DNA of 64,000 nt from Okapia johnstoni. Its lineage: Eukaryota; Chordata; Mammalia; Artiodactyla; Giraffidae. Below are positions 40,816 through 52,338 of this stretch, in pieces. Below the pieces are notes generated by a model, which searched no databases, had not been told where the DNA came from, and saw only the letters and a list, made by a program, of their open reading frames with translations. Positions within the stretch are counted from its first letter, which is position 1; every line of letters begins with the position of its first letter. The stretch lies in contig CM044310.1 in the NCBI GenBank assembly GCA_024291935.2, forward strand, positions 118,616,213 through 118,680,212, given 5' to 3'. The position numbers and the translations under genes are program-made.

Positions 40816-41268
40816 GTCCATTTTATATTTTTCTTTGATTCTATAGCTCATACCAGTAACCAGCATCACTGACAATAATCTCCTAAAATGAAGAGTCTCT
40901 GTATCAATTAATTACCCTGGTCTTTTAAACCAGAAAAGGACAGCAATACACCTCCCCAACATTCAAGAAAGAACTCCAGCTCCACCACCAGTTGCAAAGA
41001 TGAAATTCTAAGCTAGTTCCTGAACAAGTGTTTTGGTATATTTACAAAATTACTGTGTCATGTCTCAATTATAATGACTTTCCCCCTATAAATTACTATA
41101 TATTTCGTGCACGATATGTTACCTCAGGATTTTACACTGAAAGGAAATTAGACCACGAGCCTCTCAAGGTAACAACTGAATTTACTTGGGGAGGAAAGGC
41201 TGGGGGATTAGGAAGGTCCGAAGTGACCCGAGACCACAGATATGGAGTAGAGGGGACCCTACAGGTGG
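40816..41268. other. No gene seen
   Basis: Unique sequence leading up to the promoter remnant of unit 2. A frame crossing 41028-41561 is mostly SINE-derived. Confidence 0.45.
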
Positions 41269-41280
41269 AGCTTAACAAGA

Positions 41281-41487
41281 AAGTGAAAGTGAAGTCACTC
41301 AGTCGTGTCCAACTCTTTGTGACCCCATGGACTGTAGTCTACCAGGCTCCTCCGTCCATGGGATCCTCCAGGCAAAAATACTGGAGTGGGTTGCCATTTC
41401 CTTCTCCAGGAGATCTTCCCGACCCAGGGATCGAACCCTGGTCTCCTGCATTGCAGGCAGATGCTTTAATCTCTGAGTCACCAAGGA
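41281..41487 (-). mobile_element. Bov-tA SINE
   Basis: 207-bp reverse-orientation copy with perfect 12-bp duplication 'agcttaacaaga' at 41269-41280 and 41488-41499. Confidence 0.96.
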
Positions 41488-41559
41488 AGCTTAACAAGAC
41501 TAAAAAGCACAACACAGTACCTATTCCTGGGGCAACTGCACCTAACAAGTCTCAGCTTT

Positions 41560-41760
41560 AGGAATTGCTGTAAACTCAAGTCCTTTGAGGGGAAGACACC
41601 AGAGATTCCCAAGCGGTAGGTTCCAGAGGAAAGGGACAATGAGGGGCGGAGCCTAGGATACACGCCTGCGTCTGGATGTGTGAGGGGCAGGGCCGAGCGG
41701 TGCCGGGCTGGGCCTGGCCGAGCCTACACCTACCTGCTTGTTCCTGTTTGGTTCCAGAGG
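41560..41760 (-). promoter_or_regulatory. Eroded promoter of KZNF unit 2
   Basis: A short G+C- and CpG-rich block ('gaggggcggagcctagg', 'gccgagcggtgccggg') at the place, relative to first-intron unit B, where units A and C carry full CpG islands. It is only about 150-200 bp, so much of the island has been lost or decayed. Function is inferred from position only. Confidence 0.45.
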
Positions 41761-41912
41761 TATCTTGTCAGGGTTAAGTAGTACTTGAGGGTCTCTCATG
41801 TCTTGTGTTGCACCACTGATTGCTCATTAAAGTAACACTTTTAATAAAACCTTAAAATTCTGTGGGATAATCGCAATGGAAAGAAAGGTTTTGGCATAAC
41901 ATTTGGAGTCCT

Positions 41913-42067
41913 ACATGTCTGACGACAGAGGATGAGATGGTTGGATGGCATCACCGACACAATGAGTTTGAGTAAACTCTGGGAGTTGGTGGACAGGGAG
42001 GCCTGGCGTGCTGCAGTCCATGGGGTCACAGAGTCAGACATGACTGAGCAACTGAACCAAACTGTAC
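41913..42067 (+). mobile_element. BovB 3' tail, very short
   Basis: 155 bp from 'cgacagaggatgagatgg' to 'gagcaactgaacc'. Duplication 'ttggagtcct' at 41903-41912 and 42068-42077. Confidence 0.93.
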
Positions 42068-42077
42068 TTGGAGTCCT

Positions 42078-42581
42078 GCTGATGAGGCCAAAGTGATTCA
42101 GAGGCCTGGGAACTGAAACCTGGTCTGGTGGCCAGCTTGGTGTTGGGTGGGGGTTGATGTGGGGTGCTGGTGGGGTGGGGATGGATGTGGGGTGCTAGCT
42201 GAACCCAGGAATAGTCCTGCAATTAGAATTAATTTAAGCAGTTAAAGTAAACAAGAACTGGCTTTGTGTAGGGATGACAAGCAAGAATGCGAAACACACA
42301 ACTCTTACAAAGGCCTACTTCATACTAACACTTCTAAGGAGAAAAATGTCTTGACATTCCACTTCTTCAAGGATCAAGCTTATTAGTCACTGCAGCAGCC
42401 CAGCGACAGTGCACCCTGAGGGGAATGCAGGACGGAGAAAAGCAGGCACCATACTGTGCTTTGGACATTCTGCCCTTGGTATTTTAGGAAGGGTCTCTTG
42501 GGTCCATCCACCTCTTCAGCAAGTCCAGATAAGTTTGGGGGAGTCTCTCCTGGTTTTCAGATCTCCCAGTTACTGGTTGAT
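42078..42581. other. No gene seen
   Basis: G/T-rich 42110-42190 with repeated 'gtggggtgctgg'-like words, then unique sequence. No coding signal. Confidence 0.45.
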
Positions 42582-42807
42582 TGTTGGGGTCCTTTAATGG
42601 ACTGGAACGTGGTGGTACGGAGTCGACGATAAGAAAGTAGAAGAAAGAAAGAGGCTGATATTCCCTGGTTTACGCAGAGAACCAATAAAACCCTAAGACA
42701 AAGGGTTTGCGCCGCTTACGTAGGCACAGGGCACCCTCTTGAGGTCTTGAAAGCTCAGGCAAGTAAGTAAGCTCAGTGGCCCTCTGCGGTCCAAAGAATT
42801 AGCCTGA

Positions 42808-42846
<39 letters not shown>

Positions 42847-43217
42847 AGACAGATATGGAGACGCAAGCTCTGAAGGAACAAGGGTGTTCTATTCAACATA
42901 GTGTGGTATATATACTGTCTTACCAGGTAGCTTTTTCAGCAAAGGTAAGGATCAAAAACCTTACAAGTTATCAAGGAAACATAAGGCTAGAATCCATATC
43001 AAAGAGAGAGGGTTGTAAATAATCACTTTTACCATATGGTCCATATTAGAAAGGAAGAGGGTCGTAAACAGTTACTTTTCACCATATGGAAAAGCTATCG
43101 AAGGAAATGCATGCATTCTTCAGTCCCTGGGAGCAGCTTGCCAGCTCTAAGGAAGAGGGGATTCATGACAGATCAAAAAACAGCAACAGGAAGCCTCCTG
43201 TTAAATGCTCCCTAACA
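42582..43217 (-). mobile_element. Solo LTR (ERVK-like), minus orientation
   Basis: Begins TG ('tgttggggtcc') and ends CA ('ccctaaca'), 636 bp, with a one-mismatch 6-bp duplication gttgat (42576-42581) / gctgat (43218-43223). Read on the minus strand it has a TATA-like box near 42910, then a variant polyadenylation signal GAATAGA near 42890 and 'acacccttgttccttcag', the same arrangement as the R start of the LTR at 21524-21976. No internal viral genes. Confidence 0.8.
42809..42844. repeat. (GA)n microsatellite in LTR
   Basis: About 17 GA units between 'gcctgaag' and 'tgaagac', inside the minus-strand LTR. Confidence 0.97.
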
Positions 43218-43279
43218 GCTGATGACCCCAATTTTGTTTGGCAGTGTTTTAACATACATAGCGCCCAGTTAAAACAGTA

Positions 43280-43565
43280 GAACTTCCCTGATGGTCCAGT
43301 GGTAAATAATCTACCTGTCAATGCATAGGACCCGGGTTTGATCTCTGGTGTGGGAAGATACCACGTGCCTCGGAGCAACTAAGCCCATGCAACACAAGTA
43401 CTGAGCCTGTGCTCTAAAGCCTGTGCTGTGCAACAACAGTAGCCCCAGCAATGAGAAGCCTGCACACAAGAACCAGAAAGTCACTTCTCCTTGCTGCAAC
43501 TAGAGAAAGCCCACGTGCAGCAAAAAGAGGCTCAGCACAGCCAAAAAAAAAAAAAAAAAAAAAAG
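43280..43565 (+). mobile_element. CHR-type SINE
   Basis: 'aacttccctgatggtccagt' head, 'agcaactaagcccatgcaac', 'actagagaaagcccacgtgc' and a long poly-A ending near 43564. A partial CHR-like tail follows at 43600-43720. Confidence 0.88.
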
Positions 43566-43720
43566 ACATAGAGTCCTCTGGACTGACCAAAAGAAGCATC
43601 AAAATGCCAGTCTCCAACAATACCTCAGCCAAGTTTATGTGGAGAATCCATAGCCCAACTGCTGCAAAAAGAGAAAGAAGCCAGCACAATGAAGACTTAG
43701 CATAGCCAAAAATAAAGTTT

Positions 43721-44429
43721 AAAGATTATTAAAGAGAGAAAAATACTTTTAATGAGAAATGCACTCTTCTTTATAAAAGTTTCTGTTCCATGCTTATGAC
43801 GACAAAGCTTCAAATACTTATATGAGAAAAACTTGTTTACATCATAATATATAATACTTAAGTCAATACTTCAATGTAATGGAATGTCAAATTACTATAT
43901 GATCACTTGACGGTAAATAGGCAATTTACTTCTTGTTGAAAAGTTGTTAATATATTTTCTCTCATTTCTTTGTTGTTTCTGAAAGATCTGTCAGTTGTGG
44001 ACAACAAAGCACACTGTAAAATATAAAGTCTTAAGAACATATTAGAATTTATTTTGACCAAAATTACCAACTTTGCACTATTTAGAAATATTTCTATGTG
44101 TATTATCTGACTGAACTCAAGTTCTAAAGGAACTGTCTTTACATTTACAGGGCACCTACTATGTTCTGTCATTGTCTATGTGCATTTTAATGTTGCAAAA
44201 GTGTCAAAATAACCCACTGACTTATGTATTTGTTAGTGTAAGGCAGGCAAGAAATGTAAATTAAACATTAAATCTGGGTCATAACATGTGGATAGAAAAA
44301 GTAACGCTAAGGAAAAACTATTGAAAAAAACAAAAGAAACAGGATGGCAGGATTTAAGAGATTAGCACTGAAACGTATGTATTACCTCATGTAAAAGAGC
44401 CAGTGCGAGTCTGACGTATAAGCGAGTGC
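43721..44429. other. No gene seen
   Basis: A/T-rich interval downstream of the unit 3 finger remnants. No coding signal or named repeat. Confidence 0.5.
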
Positions 44430-44565
44430 TCTGGGACAATCTGGAGGGATACAGTGGGGAGAGAGGTGGGTTCAGGAGGGAGGGGACATATGTACGCCTA
44501 CGGCCTATTCATATTGATGTATAGCAAAAACCATCACAATATTGTAAAAAAAGAAAAAAAAATTA
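44430..44565 (+). mobile_element. L1 3'-UTR fragment
   Basis: 'ctggagggatacagtgggga' then 'catattgatgtatagcaaaa' and 'ccatcacaatattgtaaa' is the sense version of the ruminant L1 3' end seen in antisense at 28200 and 28980. Confidence 0.75.
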
Positions 44566-44574
44566 ACTGATGGT

Positions 44575-45214
44575 GAGTTAGGCCTGAACACAGAATCAAA
44601 GCTTTCCCACACCTAACACATTTGTGTAGCTGTCCTCCAGTTTGAATTTTCTGAGGGTCAAAAAGTTGATATATTTTACTGCATTCCCTACATGTGTAAG
44701 CTTTCACTGAGTATGGATTCTCAGATGATCTGCAACGTCACTCCTTGTGACTGAAGGGTTTGCCACATAGATAACGTTTATGTGGTTTCTCTCCTGTATG
44801 AACTTCCTAATGGGCAGTTAATGCTGAACATGCACTAGAAACTTTGCCACATTCATTTCACTCGTATGTTTTCTATACAGTATGAATTCTGATGAATTGT
44901 AAGGCCTGAACACTGACTAAAGGCTTTGTCACACTCATGACATTTGCACTAAGATGTTTCTCACAACTGTCACATTTCAAATCTTTCTCTGAATTCTCCG
45001 ATGGTTTCTAAGTTCGTCATTTCAAGTAAAGCACTGGCCATATACATCATATTTATATGTTTTCTCTCCTGTCTGAACTGCCTGATGATGAGTTATGGAT
45101 GACTGTGCCTAAATGGTTTCTCACAATTTTTATATTTGTAAGGTTCTCTCCAGTATGAATTCTCTGATGAACTGCAAGGTTTGCATTCACACTGAAAGCC
45201 CTGCCACATGTATC
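44575..45214 (-). pseudogene. KZNF unit 3 decayed finger tail
   Basis: Downstream of the stop at 45215-45217 the same frame continues through one more finger, then a one-base loss in a linker (near 45142) and further indels break it. Remnants with antisense linkers ('tttctctcctgtatgaac', 44787) run to about 44575. The ancestral array was therefore several fingers longer. Confidence 0.8.
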
Positions 45215-46800
45215 TCATTTATATGGTTTCTCTCCAGTATGAAGTCTCCGATGAACAGCAAGGTGTCCGGTACGACTAAACGCCTTGCCAAACACATCAC
45301 ATTTATATGGTTTCTCTCTAGTATGAAGTCTCCGATGAATTGCAAGTTGTCTGCTTCTAGTATAGCCATGGCCACATACATCACATTTATATGGTTTCTC
45401 TCCAGTATGAAGGATCTGATGAACTGTGTGGCTTTCTTTGCGAGTAAAGGCCTGTCCACAGAGATCACACTTATATGGCTTCTCTCCAGTATGAACTCTC
45501 TGATGAATTCCAAGTTGTGATTTTTGACTATAGCCACGGCCACATACATCACATTTATATGGTTTCTCTCCAGTATGAAGGATCTGATGAATTCCAAGTT
45601 GTGATTTTTGACTATAGCCATGGCCACATACATCACATTTATATGGCTTCTCTCTAGTATGAAGGATCTGATGAATTCCAAGTTGTGATTTTTGAGTATA
45701 ACCACGGCCACATACATCACATTTATAGGGCTTCTCTCCAGTATGAAGGATCTGATGAATTCCAAGTTGTGATTTTTGAGTATAACCACGGCCACACACA
45801 TCACATTTATATGGTTTCTCTCCAGTATGAACTCTCTGATGAACAGCAAGGCTTGCACTCACACTGAAAGCCTTGCCACATACATCACACTTATACGGTT
45901 TCTCTCCCGTATGAGTTCTCTGATGAACTACAGGTTGTGCGTATCGAGTAAAGCATCGGCCACATACATCACATTTGTATGGTTTCTCTCCAGTATGAAT
46001 TCTCCGATGAACAGCAAAGTTTCCAGTATGATTAAAGGCTCTGCCACATACATCACATTTGTATGGTTTCTCCTCAGTATGAATTCTCCGATGAACAGCA
46101 AGGTTTCCAGTATGATTAAAGGCTCTGCCACATACATCACATTTATGTGGTTTCTCTCCAGTATGAATTCTCCAATGAACTGCAAGTTTTGTAGTTTGAT
46201 TAAAAGCCTTGCCACACACGTTGCATTTATATGGTTTTCCTCCTGTACAGATTCTTTGATGTCTAGTGAGTTCTGAGTCCTGAAGAAAGGTTATGTCACA
46301 CTCATTACATTTGTAAGGTGTTTTCTTTTGTGTTTCATGGTCTGGTAACAGTTCTGAAGGATGCATAACAGCATTCTCATGTTTATGAGAAAAGCCTTTG
46401 CAGACATTACGCGTTCTCTGAGATGATAAACCTGAGGCGCTGACGTTTGTCACAACTTGACTACATTCAAAAATTATCCCTTCAGATTGTACCACCTGCA
46501 ATTCATCCTGAAAGCTTGATCTATGCCTTTCAAAAAGTCTATTTCCTGCATCACTTCTACTATGACGATCTCTTCCATCAGTGAGGTTTTTGTTATGGGC
46601 TGTAGACAATCCTTTGTCATTTCTTTCATCATCTGTCCACAGACGATCAAAGTCATGTATATTTTCCTGGATCTTCCTGAGGCGTAAATCTTTGATTTCA
46701 AGGATTTTAGCTCTTCCAAACTTCACTCTTTGAAAAATTTCCCCTTTACCACTGTTTGCTTTTGCCTGTAATTTCTTGATCATATGTATATAAGACATAT
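45215..46800 (-). CDS. KZNF unit 3 finger exon, 13 C2H2 fingers
   Basis: The exon starts at 46800 after an acceptor AG (46801-46802); a phase-1 join from KRAB would give Asp then MSYIHMIKK. From that Met there are 527 codons. Residues 1-161 are a spacer like that of ZNF160-type genes ([22 protein letters not shown]). Thirteen 28-residue fingers occupy 162-525. Finger 1 has Cys for the last His. Fingers 3 and 4 share contacts H,G,N,V, and fingers 7-10 share Q,S,Q,I. Finger 13 lost its second Cys (CDVFG). The frame ends at TGA where the next finger's first Cys (TGT) stood. It would be a nuclear DNA-binding protein, with KRAB only if upstream exons are joined; those are damaged. The start shown is the first Met in the exon, not proven. 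Confidence 0.8.
45476..45811 (-). repeat. Four homogenised 84-bp finger repeats
   Basis: Codons 330-441 are four consecutive fingers with the helix QKSQLGIH in each. Their text differs at only a few bases, and the antisense block 'aattccaagttgtgatttttg' in part recurs four times. The 84-bp period is exactly one finger plus linker. Confidence 0.93.
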
Positions 46801-46802
46801 CT

Positions 46803-47211
46803 ACAAGACATAAAAAACCACAGGTATTCTATTAGTTACAATTCATAAATTATTTCTTGTCGAACACATGATATTATACCAAAAGTCATATCCATCCTGA
46901 ACAGAATTATGAATCTTCGCAATGATGATCTTAAAACTATAGAACACTAAAGGAATAGAACTCTTTAAAAAAGAGTGATCATATGTAATTCAAATTAATT
47001 TTAGGGTAGTGTAGTTTCAAACAATCAGAAAGCATTCATTTTATGCAAACTCATGTCAATTTGCAAAGGAAACGTATTTTCCCACCATGACCTCAAAGCT
47101 CATCCTACTTTGTACTAAACACACTGCTGTCTCATAATTGAGGAGAAACTAATGGTATATTGTACACACTTTATGCATACTTACACATATTTAAATGGTA
47201 AAGAACATACA
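46803..47211 (-). other. Unit 3 intron, shared with unit 1
   Basis: Similar to 10836-11230 in unit 1, for example 'ttttcccaccatgacctcaaagc' in part. No gene seen. Confidence 0.65.
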
Positions 47212-47440
47212 GGACTAGAGAGGTGACTCAGTGGTAAAGAAATTGCCTGCCAATGCAGAAGACATGGCACAGGGAGATACAACCCCTGGGTCGGAAAGAT
47301 CCCTTGGAGCAGGAAATCACAACACAGTGCACTATTCTTGCCTGAAAAAAATTCCATGGATAGGAAAGCTTGGTGGGCTATAGTCCATGAGATCACAAAG
47401 AGTCAGACAGGACTGAGCAACTGAGCAAACAAGCACCAAA
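47212..47440 (+). mobile_element. Bov-tA SINE
   Basis: 'actagagaggtgactcagtgg' head (diverged), 'cccctgggtcggaaagatcc', and body to 'gactgagcaactgagc'. Confidence 0.85.
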
Positions 47441-47567
47441 CAGGCAATACACTGGAATGGTAAACTAAGCAAAAGAAGCATTCTAATGAATAATGTAAAA
47501 AATAAATGGCAGTTAGTAACTGTTCAACAAATACTGCACTGAGAAAATAAAGAATTCTGTAAACTAT

Positions 47568-47574
47568 ATACACA

Positions 47575-47605
<31 letters not shown>

Positions 47606-47702
47606 TTGCTGGACCATGTGGCTTATGAGATCTTGGGTTAAATCTAGGCTCACTGCAGTGAAACTACTGAATCCTATCCACTGGACTGTCAGGGAATTCC
47701 CT
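47568..47702 (-). mobile_element. (TA)n run and short tRNA-derived SINE
   Basis: A (ta)n tract at about 47573-47597 adjoins a poly-T, then 'gctggaccatgtggcttatg' to 'ggactgtcagggaattcc', an antisense short SINE. The TA tract probably grew at the SINE's A-rich tail. Confidence 0.75.
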
Positions 47703-47970
47703 AAAATAATTTAAAAAATAAAGAAATAAACACTTATCTAAATACCTCTTAGAAACCTATCAGTAGATAGACATATAGGCATTTTATGACATTAACAAGT
47801 GGTTCATGTCAGTTATATTGTGTAATACAAAAAAACCGTCATTTTTACAAAAAAAAGAAGTGAAACATTCTCTGCTTACACAATAATCATTCAATACATC
47901 ACCTCCCTATCTACCCAGTAACCTAAACTCACCCAGTTCATTGGCTCCAAGATACATGTAAAGGAACGTG
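47703..47970. other. Unit 3 intron, no gene seen
   Basis: A/T-rich unique sequence. Confidence 0.5.
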
Positions 47971-48319
47971 CTTCGGGGCTTCCCTTGTGGCTCAGAGGTA
48001 CAGAATCCGCCTGCTAATGCAGGACACACAGGTTTGACCCCTGATCCGGGAAATTCCCACATGCCTGAGAACAACTAAGCCTGTGGCCACAAGTGATGAT
48101 TCTGTGCTCTGGAGCTGGGGAGTCACAACTACTGAGCAAACACACAGAGACCACGCATTGCAACAAGAGAATCCACTAGAATGAGAAGTTCGTGCACTGT
48201 AAACTAGAGGGTAGCCCTTGCACGCTGCATGTAGAGAAAACCCCTGAAGCAACAAAGACCCGGTGCAGCCAAAAGCAAATAAATTGTAAATAAATTTTTC
48301 AAGTACTGTTATGAAGATA
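47971..48319 (+). mobile_element. CHR-type SINE, full length
   Basis: 'ggggcttcccttgtggctcag' in part, through 'aacaactaagcctgtggcc' and 'aaagacccggtgcagcc' to an A/T-rich tail. Near-perfect duplication aaggaacgtg (47961-47970) / aaggaatgtg (48320-48329). Confidence 0.93.
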
Positions 48320-48474
48320 AAGGAATGTGACCGGAAAACTTAGTTGACTAGAGTCAGAGACAACTCTCTTGGGAACCAAAAAATAACAACATACAAGATG
48401 TAAAGTAGACAAAGAGACATGTCACAATAAGCATGACAGGAAGTAAATATATCTTTTAAGCAAGAGCAACCTTT

Positions 48475-48600
48475 GAGGCAAACTCCCTGTGGTCCAGTAG
48501 TTAGAACCATGTGCTTCCACTATAGGGGCACAGATTTCATCCATGAGTGGGGAACTAAGAACCAGACTGCCATGTGGCACAGCGAAAAAAAAAAAAAAGG
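48475..48600 (+). mobile_element. Short tRNA-derived SINE
   Basis: 'aactccctgtggtccagtag' head, 'gagtggggaactaagaacc', ending in a 14-A tail near 48598. Confidence 0.85.
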
Positions 48601-50194
48601 AACTTCTGATTTTTTCTATAAAACATGCAACCGTCTATGCCACCTAACAGCACTAATTACCACAGGAGGGGGACAGGGGAAGTAAATCCCTGTGAGATAC
48701 CTCATCACATGCTACCCAGCCAAGCAACGACACTGACAGGGGTCAAATGACAGACTGTTGCAGAGCATATAAGGACCTCGCCTTTGGGACCTCTTTTCTT
48801 GGGAGTCCACTTTCCATGAAACTGCTCTCTTTTTTTCAAAAAAATCACTTTGTTCATTTAGAAACAGCCATCTGCAAGTCAAAAGTACTTTCCATTTTCC
48901 TTAATAAAATGTAATTGTGAGGTAGGAGTTGGATGGGCTGCAGGTTGGATATCTACAATCAGCTACCCTCCTCTTTGCATGCCCTGAGATAAGAGATAGG
49001 TGGGCTCCGGTTGAGGAAGTCACAGCCAACAAAAACAGGGTAAACAGCCAGTTTGTCTCTTAATTCAAGGGAATAATCATGGCAAGGGCAAAGAAAGGAA
49101 AAAACCCTGTCTGATAAAGGAGACAGTACACAAGTGCAGAAAGGCTCCTTGGAGTTACAAGTCAGAGGATCATTCCAGGCCATAATGAGTTTTGCTGCTC
49201 TGAGAAGCCTTTACTTCAAGACCCGGGGTATGCCTGTGTAGCCAAGGAGAGAGTCCTGAGACAAATTAACCAGGGCGGACAAAGCCAGGTAATCGGTCCA
49301 CATTTCTCATACCTTTCTTACTAAAAACACACGTCTTACTTTCCTTAAGCAACCATGAGCTGTCCGTTATATTAACATTTTGTATGCTGGTGAACATAAA
49401 TACCAGTGATAATGTCTTAGAATATTTGCTTTCTTATAGAGAACATCTCAGGGTGGCACCAAACGTATTCATTAATACGTTCATTAATCCAAAATCTCTT
49501 TAGTTTGTCTGTAAGAGGAAATGAGTTTTCAGTAATCTGTGTTTCAGAATCTTAATTTATTTGGAAATGACCTAGATATTCAATGAACTTTCATCACTTA
49601 GTTTAGCACAGTCCTAGAAATTCAGGTTATTCAAATCTGGAGAGACTATTTTAGACAGACATTTCTAACAGAGTTTATCTAAAAGCTCCAACTACATTTG
49701 CATTCTTTCCTTAAAAGTTTCTTCACTCTAGTTACTTTAACTGTTGACAAACTTACTTAACATTAAACCTAGGTACAATTAAAGTATTAGACAACGTTGA
49801 AGACTCAAGACATGTCTTAATTAGATTAGCAAACAAACATTAATACTAGATATTTAATATTAAATATTTCCCAGTTCACATGAACCTTAAATTCATTTAG
49901 GTTAACTTCTCTTGTAATTGTTTGATTTGTAAGTGCTTACTTTTTTTTTTTTTACAAACAATTGAATTAGAGCTCATTTACAAATTAACCTCAGCAATAT
50001 TATCCAGAAACAAAGACACACACTGAGACAAACATAAATGCAGATCGACAGACATGAGAGCTCTCATACTTTCCTGCTTGAGATTTAAAATGTCTCTTTC
50101 ACCTTTTTCTTCCCAGCCCCAGCCCCGTGGTTTAAAATTCTAATGTGCCCAAGACTGAAATCTCTGGAAAAATGGGTTACGTATTTCAAGGACA
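48601..50194. other. Unit 3 intron, no gene seen
   Basis: About 1.6 kb with no domain-bearing frame. Poly-T at 49940-49952. Some text (48960-49280) could be an old LTR-type repeat, but no family or boundaries could be supported. Confidence 0.45.
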
Positions 50195-50205
50195 TGGCAA
50201 AGGTT

Positions 50206-50432
50206 GCATGCTATGCAGGGTCGCTTCAGTCCTGTCCAACTCCCTGCAACCCCATGGACTCTAGCCCACCAGGCTCCTCTGTCCACGATGGGACCCTCCA
50301 GGCAAGAATACTGGAGTGGGTTGCCATTCACTCCTCCAGGGGATCTTCCCGACCCAGGGATCAAATCCACGTCTCCTGTGTCTCCCCCAGGGGCTGGCAG
50401 GTGCTTTACCACTAGAGTCATCTGGGAAGTCC
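50206..50432 (-). mobile_element. Bov-tA SINE
   Basis: 227-bp reverse-orientation copy with perfect 11-bp duplication 'tggcaaaggtt' at 50195-50205 and 50433-50443. Confidence 0.96.
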
Positions 50433-50443
50433 TGGCAAAGGTT

Positions 50444-51344
50444 AACTTCAAGCTTTTTTTCCGGCAGGCCTTTTTAACAAGCCTGCTGTTTTTAATTTAC
50501 ATGTAAAAAGAACCGATTTTGCACTTTCAAAGAAAAAAAAAATTCATCTTAACAAGTTTTCTCCAGAGTCTAAACAATATCATGGCCATCCTGTATCAAA
50601 CAAGTTATCTTTCCTTTCTATAGTCATAGCTTTATGGCTAAAATACAGATCAAACAGTGCTCAAATTGACTGTGATAACAGGGCCAGAAGGACTGATAAA
50701 AATCTTGGAACATCCCTCCAGGGAGATGGGAGTCTTTGATCAGAAGAATCTAAAGGGGTAAACAAACTTGCTAGAGTGGGGGAACCTGGGCTCCCCCTCC
50801 CCTCTGAGAGACAGGGGCAGTTAGAATGGGACCAGCTGATGGAGAGGGAGACAGAGGGGTTGGGAGGGGTATAAGGCCACAATAGGACAGAGAATGGAGA
50901 GAGAAAGGGCAGTGGGGGACACTATTGGAGCCATGGGCCGGCTAAAGAGAGTCGACTTAAAAAGTGAAGATTTGATCAGTCAAAATATGATGTGACATTG
51001 TAATATGGATAATCATCCTCACAAATCGCGTACTTCTTTTTCCAGTTGTAACTTCTCTTTAGACAGTTTTAAGTTACCTTTATTTACCTCACGGTAGGCA
51101 GAGAGGAGGATCCAGGAGCCAACTTGAATGGTGCTAAGCCTGGGGCTTGGGTGCCAAGGGCCTCTGCCAAGGCTGAACAATCTCAAGATTTGTCTCTTAT
51201 CTTATCTATGGTGCTGCATGACTTGCACTCACAGGAGACAGTCAGGACATTCATACTCAGGGCAATTTCCATGCAGGTTAGAAGCAAGGTAAGAGGAATG
51301 CACTGCTTTGTCTTGAAGCCTAAACAAGACTACTTATTTAATTT
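50444..51344. other. Unit 3 intron, no gene seen
   Basis: Unique-looking sequence. Minus-strand frame of 73 codons at 50661-50882 is low-complexity Ser/Pro and unsupported. Confidence 0.45.
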
Positions 51345-51640
51345 CCCTAACACCCTGGTGGCACCATGGTAAGAATCTGCTTAGTAATGCGGGAGACATG
51401 GGCTTGATTCTTGCTCTGGGAAGATCTCACATGTCATGGAGACTAAGTTGATGAACCAAAGATACTGAACTTGTATGGTAAAACTACTGAAGCCCATGTG
51501 CCTAGGGCCTGTGCTTCACAACAAAAGAAGCCACCACAATGAGAATCCGTGCTCCCCGCAACTAGAGAGTAGCCCTCACTGGTCTCAAATAGACAAAGTC
51601 CACACAGCAAAAAAGACCCAGTACAGGCCAAGAAAAAGAT
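51345..51640 (+). mobile_element. CHR-type SINE, diverged
   Basis: 'accctggtggcaccatggtaa' head in part, 'ggagacatgggcttgattc', 'aactactgaagcccatgtgc', 'agaagccaccacaatgagaa', ending 'aagacccagtacaggcc'. Confidence 0.85.
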
Positions 51641-52039
51641 GTTGCCTCCATCTCTGTGGGTGCTGCAGCACCACTGAAGGGTGCTATACATTTCACATGT
51701 CAAAGAACAGAGCCGTAAGTTAGGGAGAAGAAAAATCTCCTGTGAGAGTTCACAAACATTAAACATCTGTTTTCTCACAGAACCCTCCCACTCGGAGTTT
51801 CCCAAACACCAAGAATAGTGTGGCTTCCTCTCTGTCCTTGTGACAGCTGACCTGTGATCACACTGTTGATCCTTTCCCACTCATCTGGACTTTTGCTATT
51901 AGCACCTCATTCTCCACAACCCAGGGATCTTCTTCCTTGTGCCACAAGAATGGAGATAACGTTCAGATCAGAAACAGAAATTCCTACTCAGAAGTAATGT
52001 CACATACTGTGGCTTCTTCCAGAATCCAACCTCTCTTTT
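51641..52039 (-). other. Unit 3 intron shared with unit 1
   Basis: 51936-52030 aligns with 15345-15450 ('atggagataacgttcagatcagaaac' in part). No gene seen. Confidence 0.6.
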
Positions 52040-52338
52040 ATTCACTCTTTCTGGCTCGGGTGAGCGTTCGGTGCTGCTTGGTCTTTTCTCCAAGTTCAGC
52101 AAGTAGGGGCTACGCTCCAGTTGCAGTGCTTGTGCCCCTCACTTGCTGTGGCTTCTCCTGGGTGCACGGGCTTCAGCAGTTGTCCGCTGTAGGCTCCGTA
52201 GTTGCAGCTTCCAGGCTCTAGAGTGCTGGTTTGTAGTTGAGGCACACAGGCGTAGCTGCTCTGTGACATGTAGGATCTGCCCAGAGCAAGGATCGAACCC
52301 GTGTCTCTGCGTTGGCAGGTGTAGAATCCAGCTCTTTT
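52040..52338 (-). mobile_element. CHR-type SINE
   Basis: Antisense CHR: 'cttgctgtggcttctcctgg', 'ggctccgtagttgcagcttc', ending with the head 'aaggatcgaacccgtgtctc' and 'gcgttggcaggtgtag'. Missing from the matching point of the unit 1 intron near 15450. Confidence 0.88.

Noticed and set aside
45187..45858. 223-codon minus-strand open frame with repeated [11 protein letters not shown] peptide
   Set aside because: A shifted reading of the same finger DNA; the true C2H2 frame overlaps it at 45215-46800.
45776..46276. 166-codon plus-strand open frame
   Set aside because: It is the antisense of the minus-strand finger array. The 84-bp finger period keeps the opposite strand open, giving repetitive [20 protein letters not shown] peptides. 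The frames at 45113-45520 and 31720-32043 arise in the same way.
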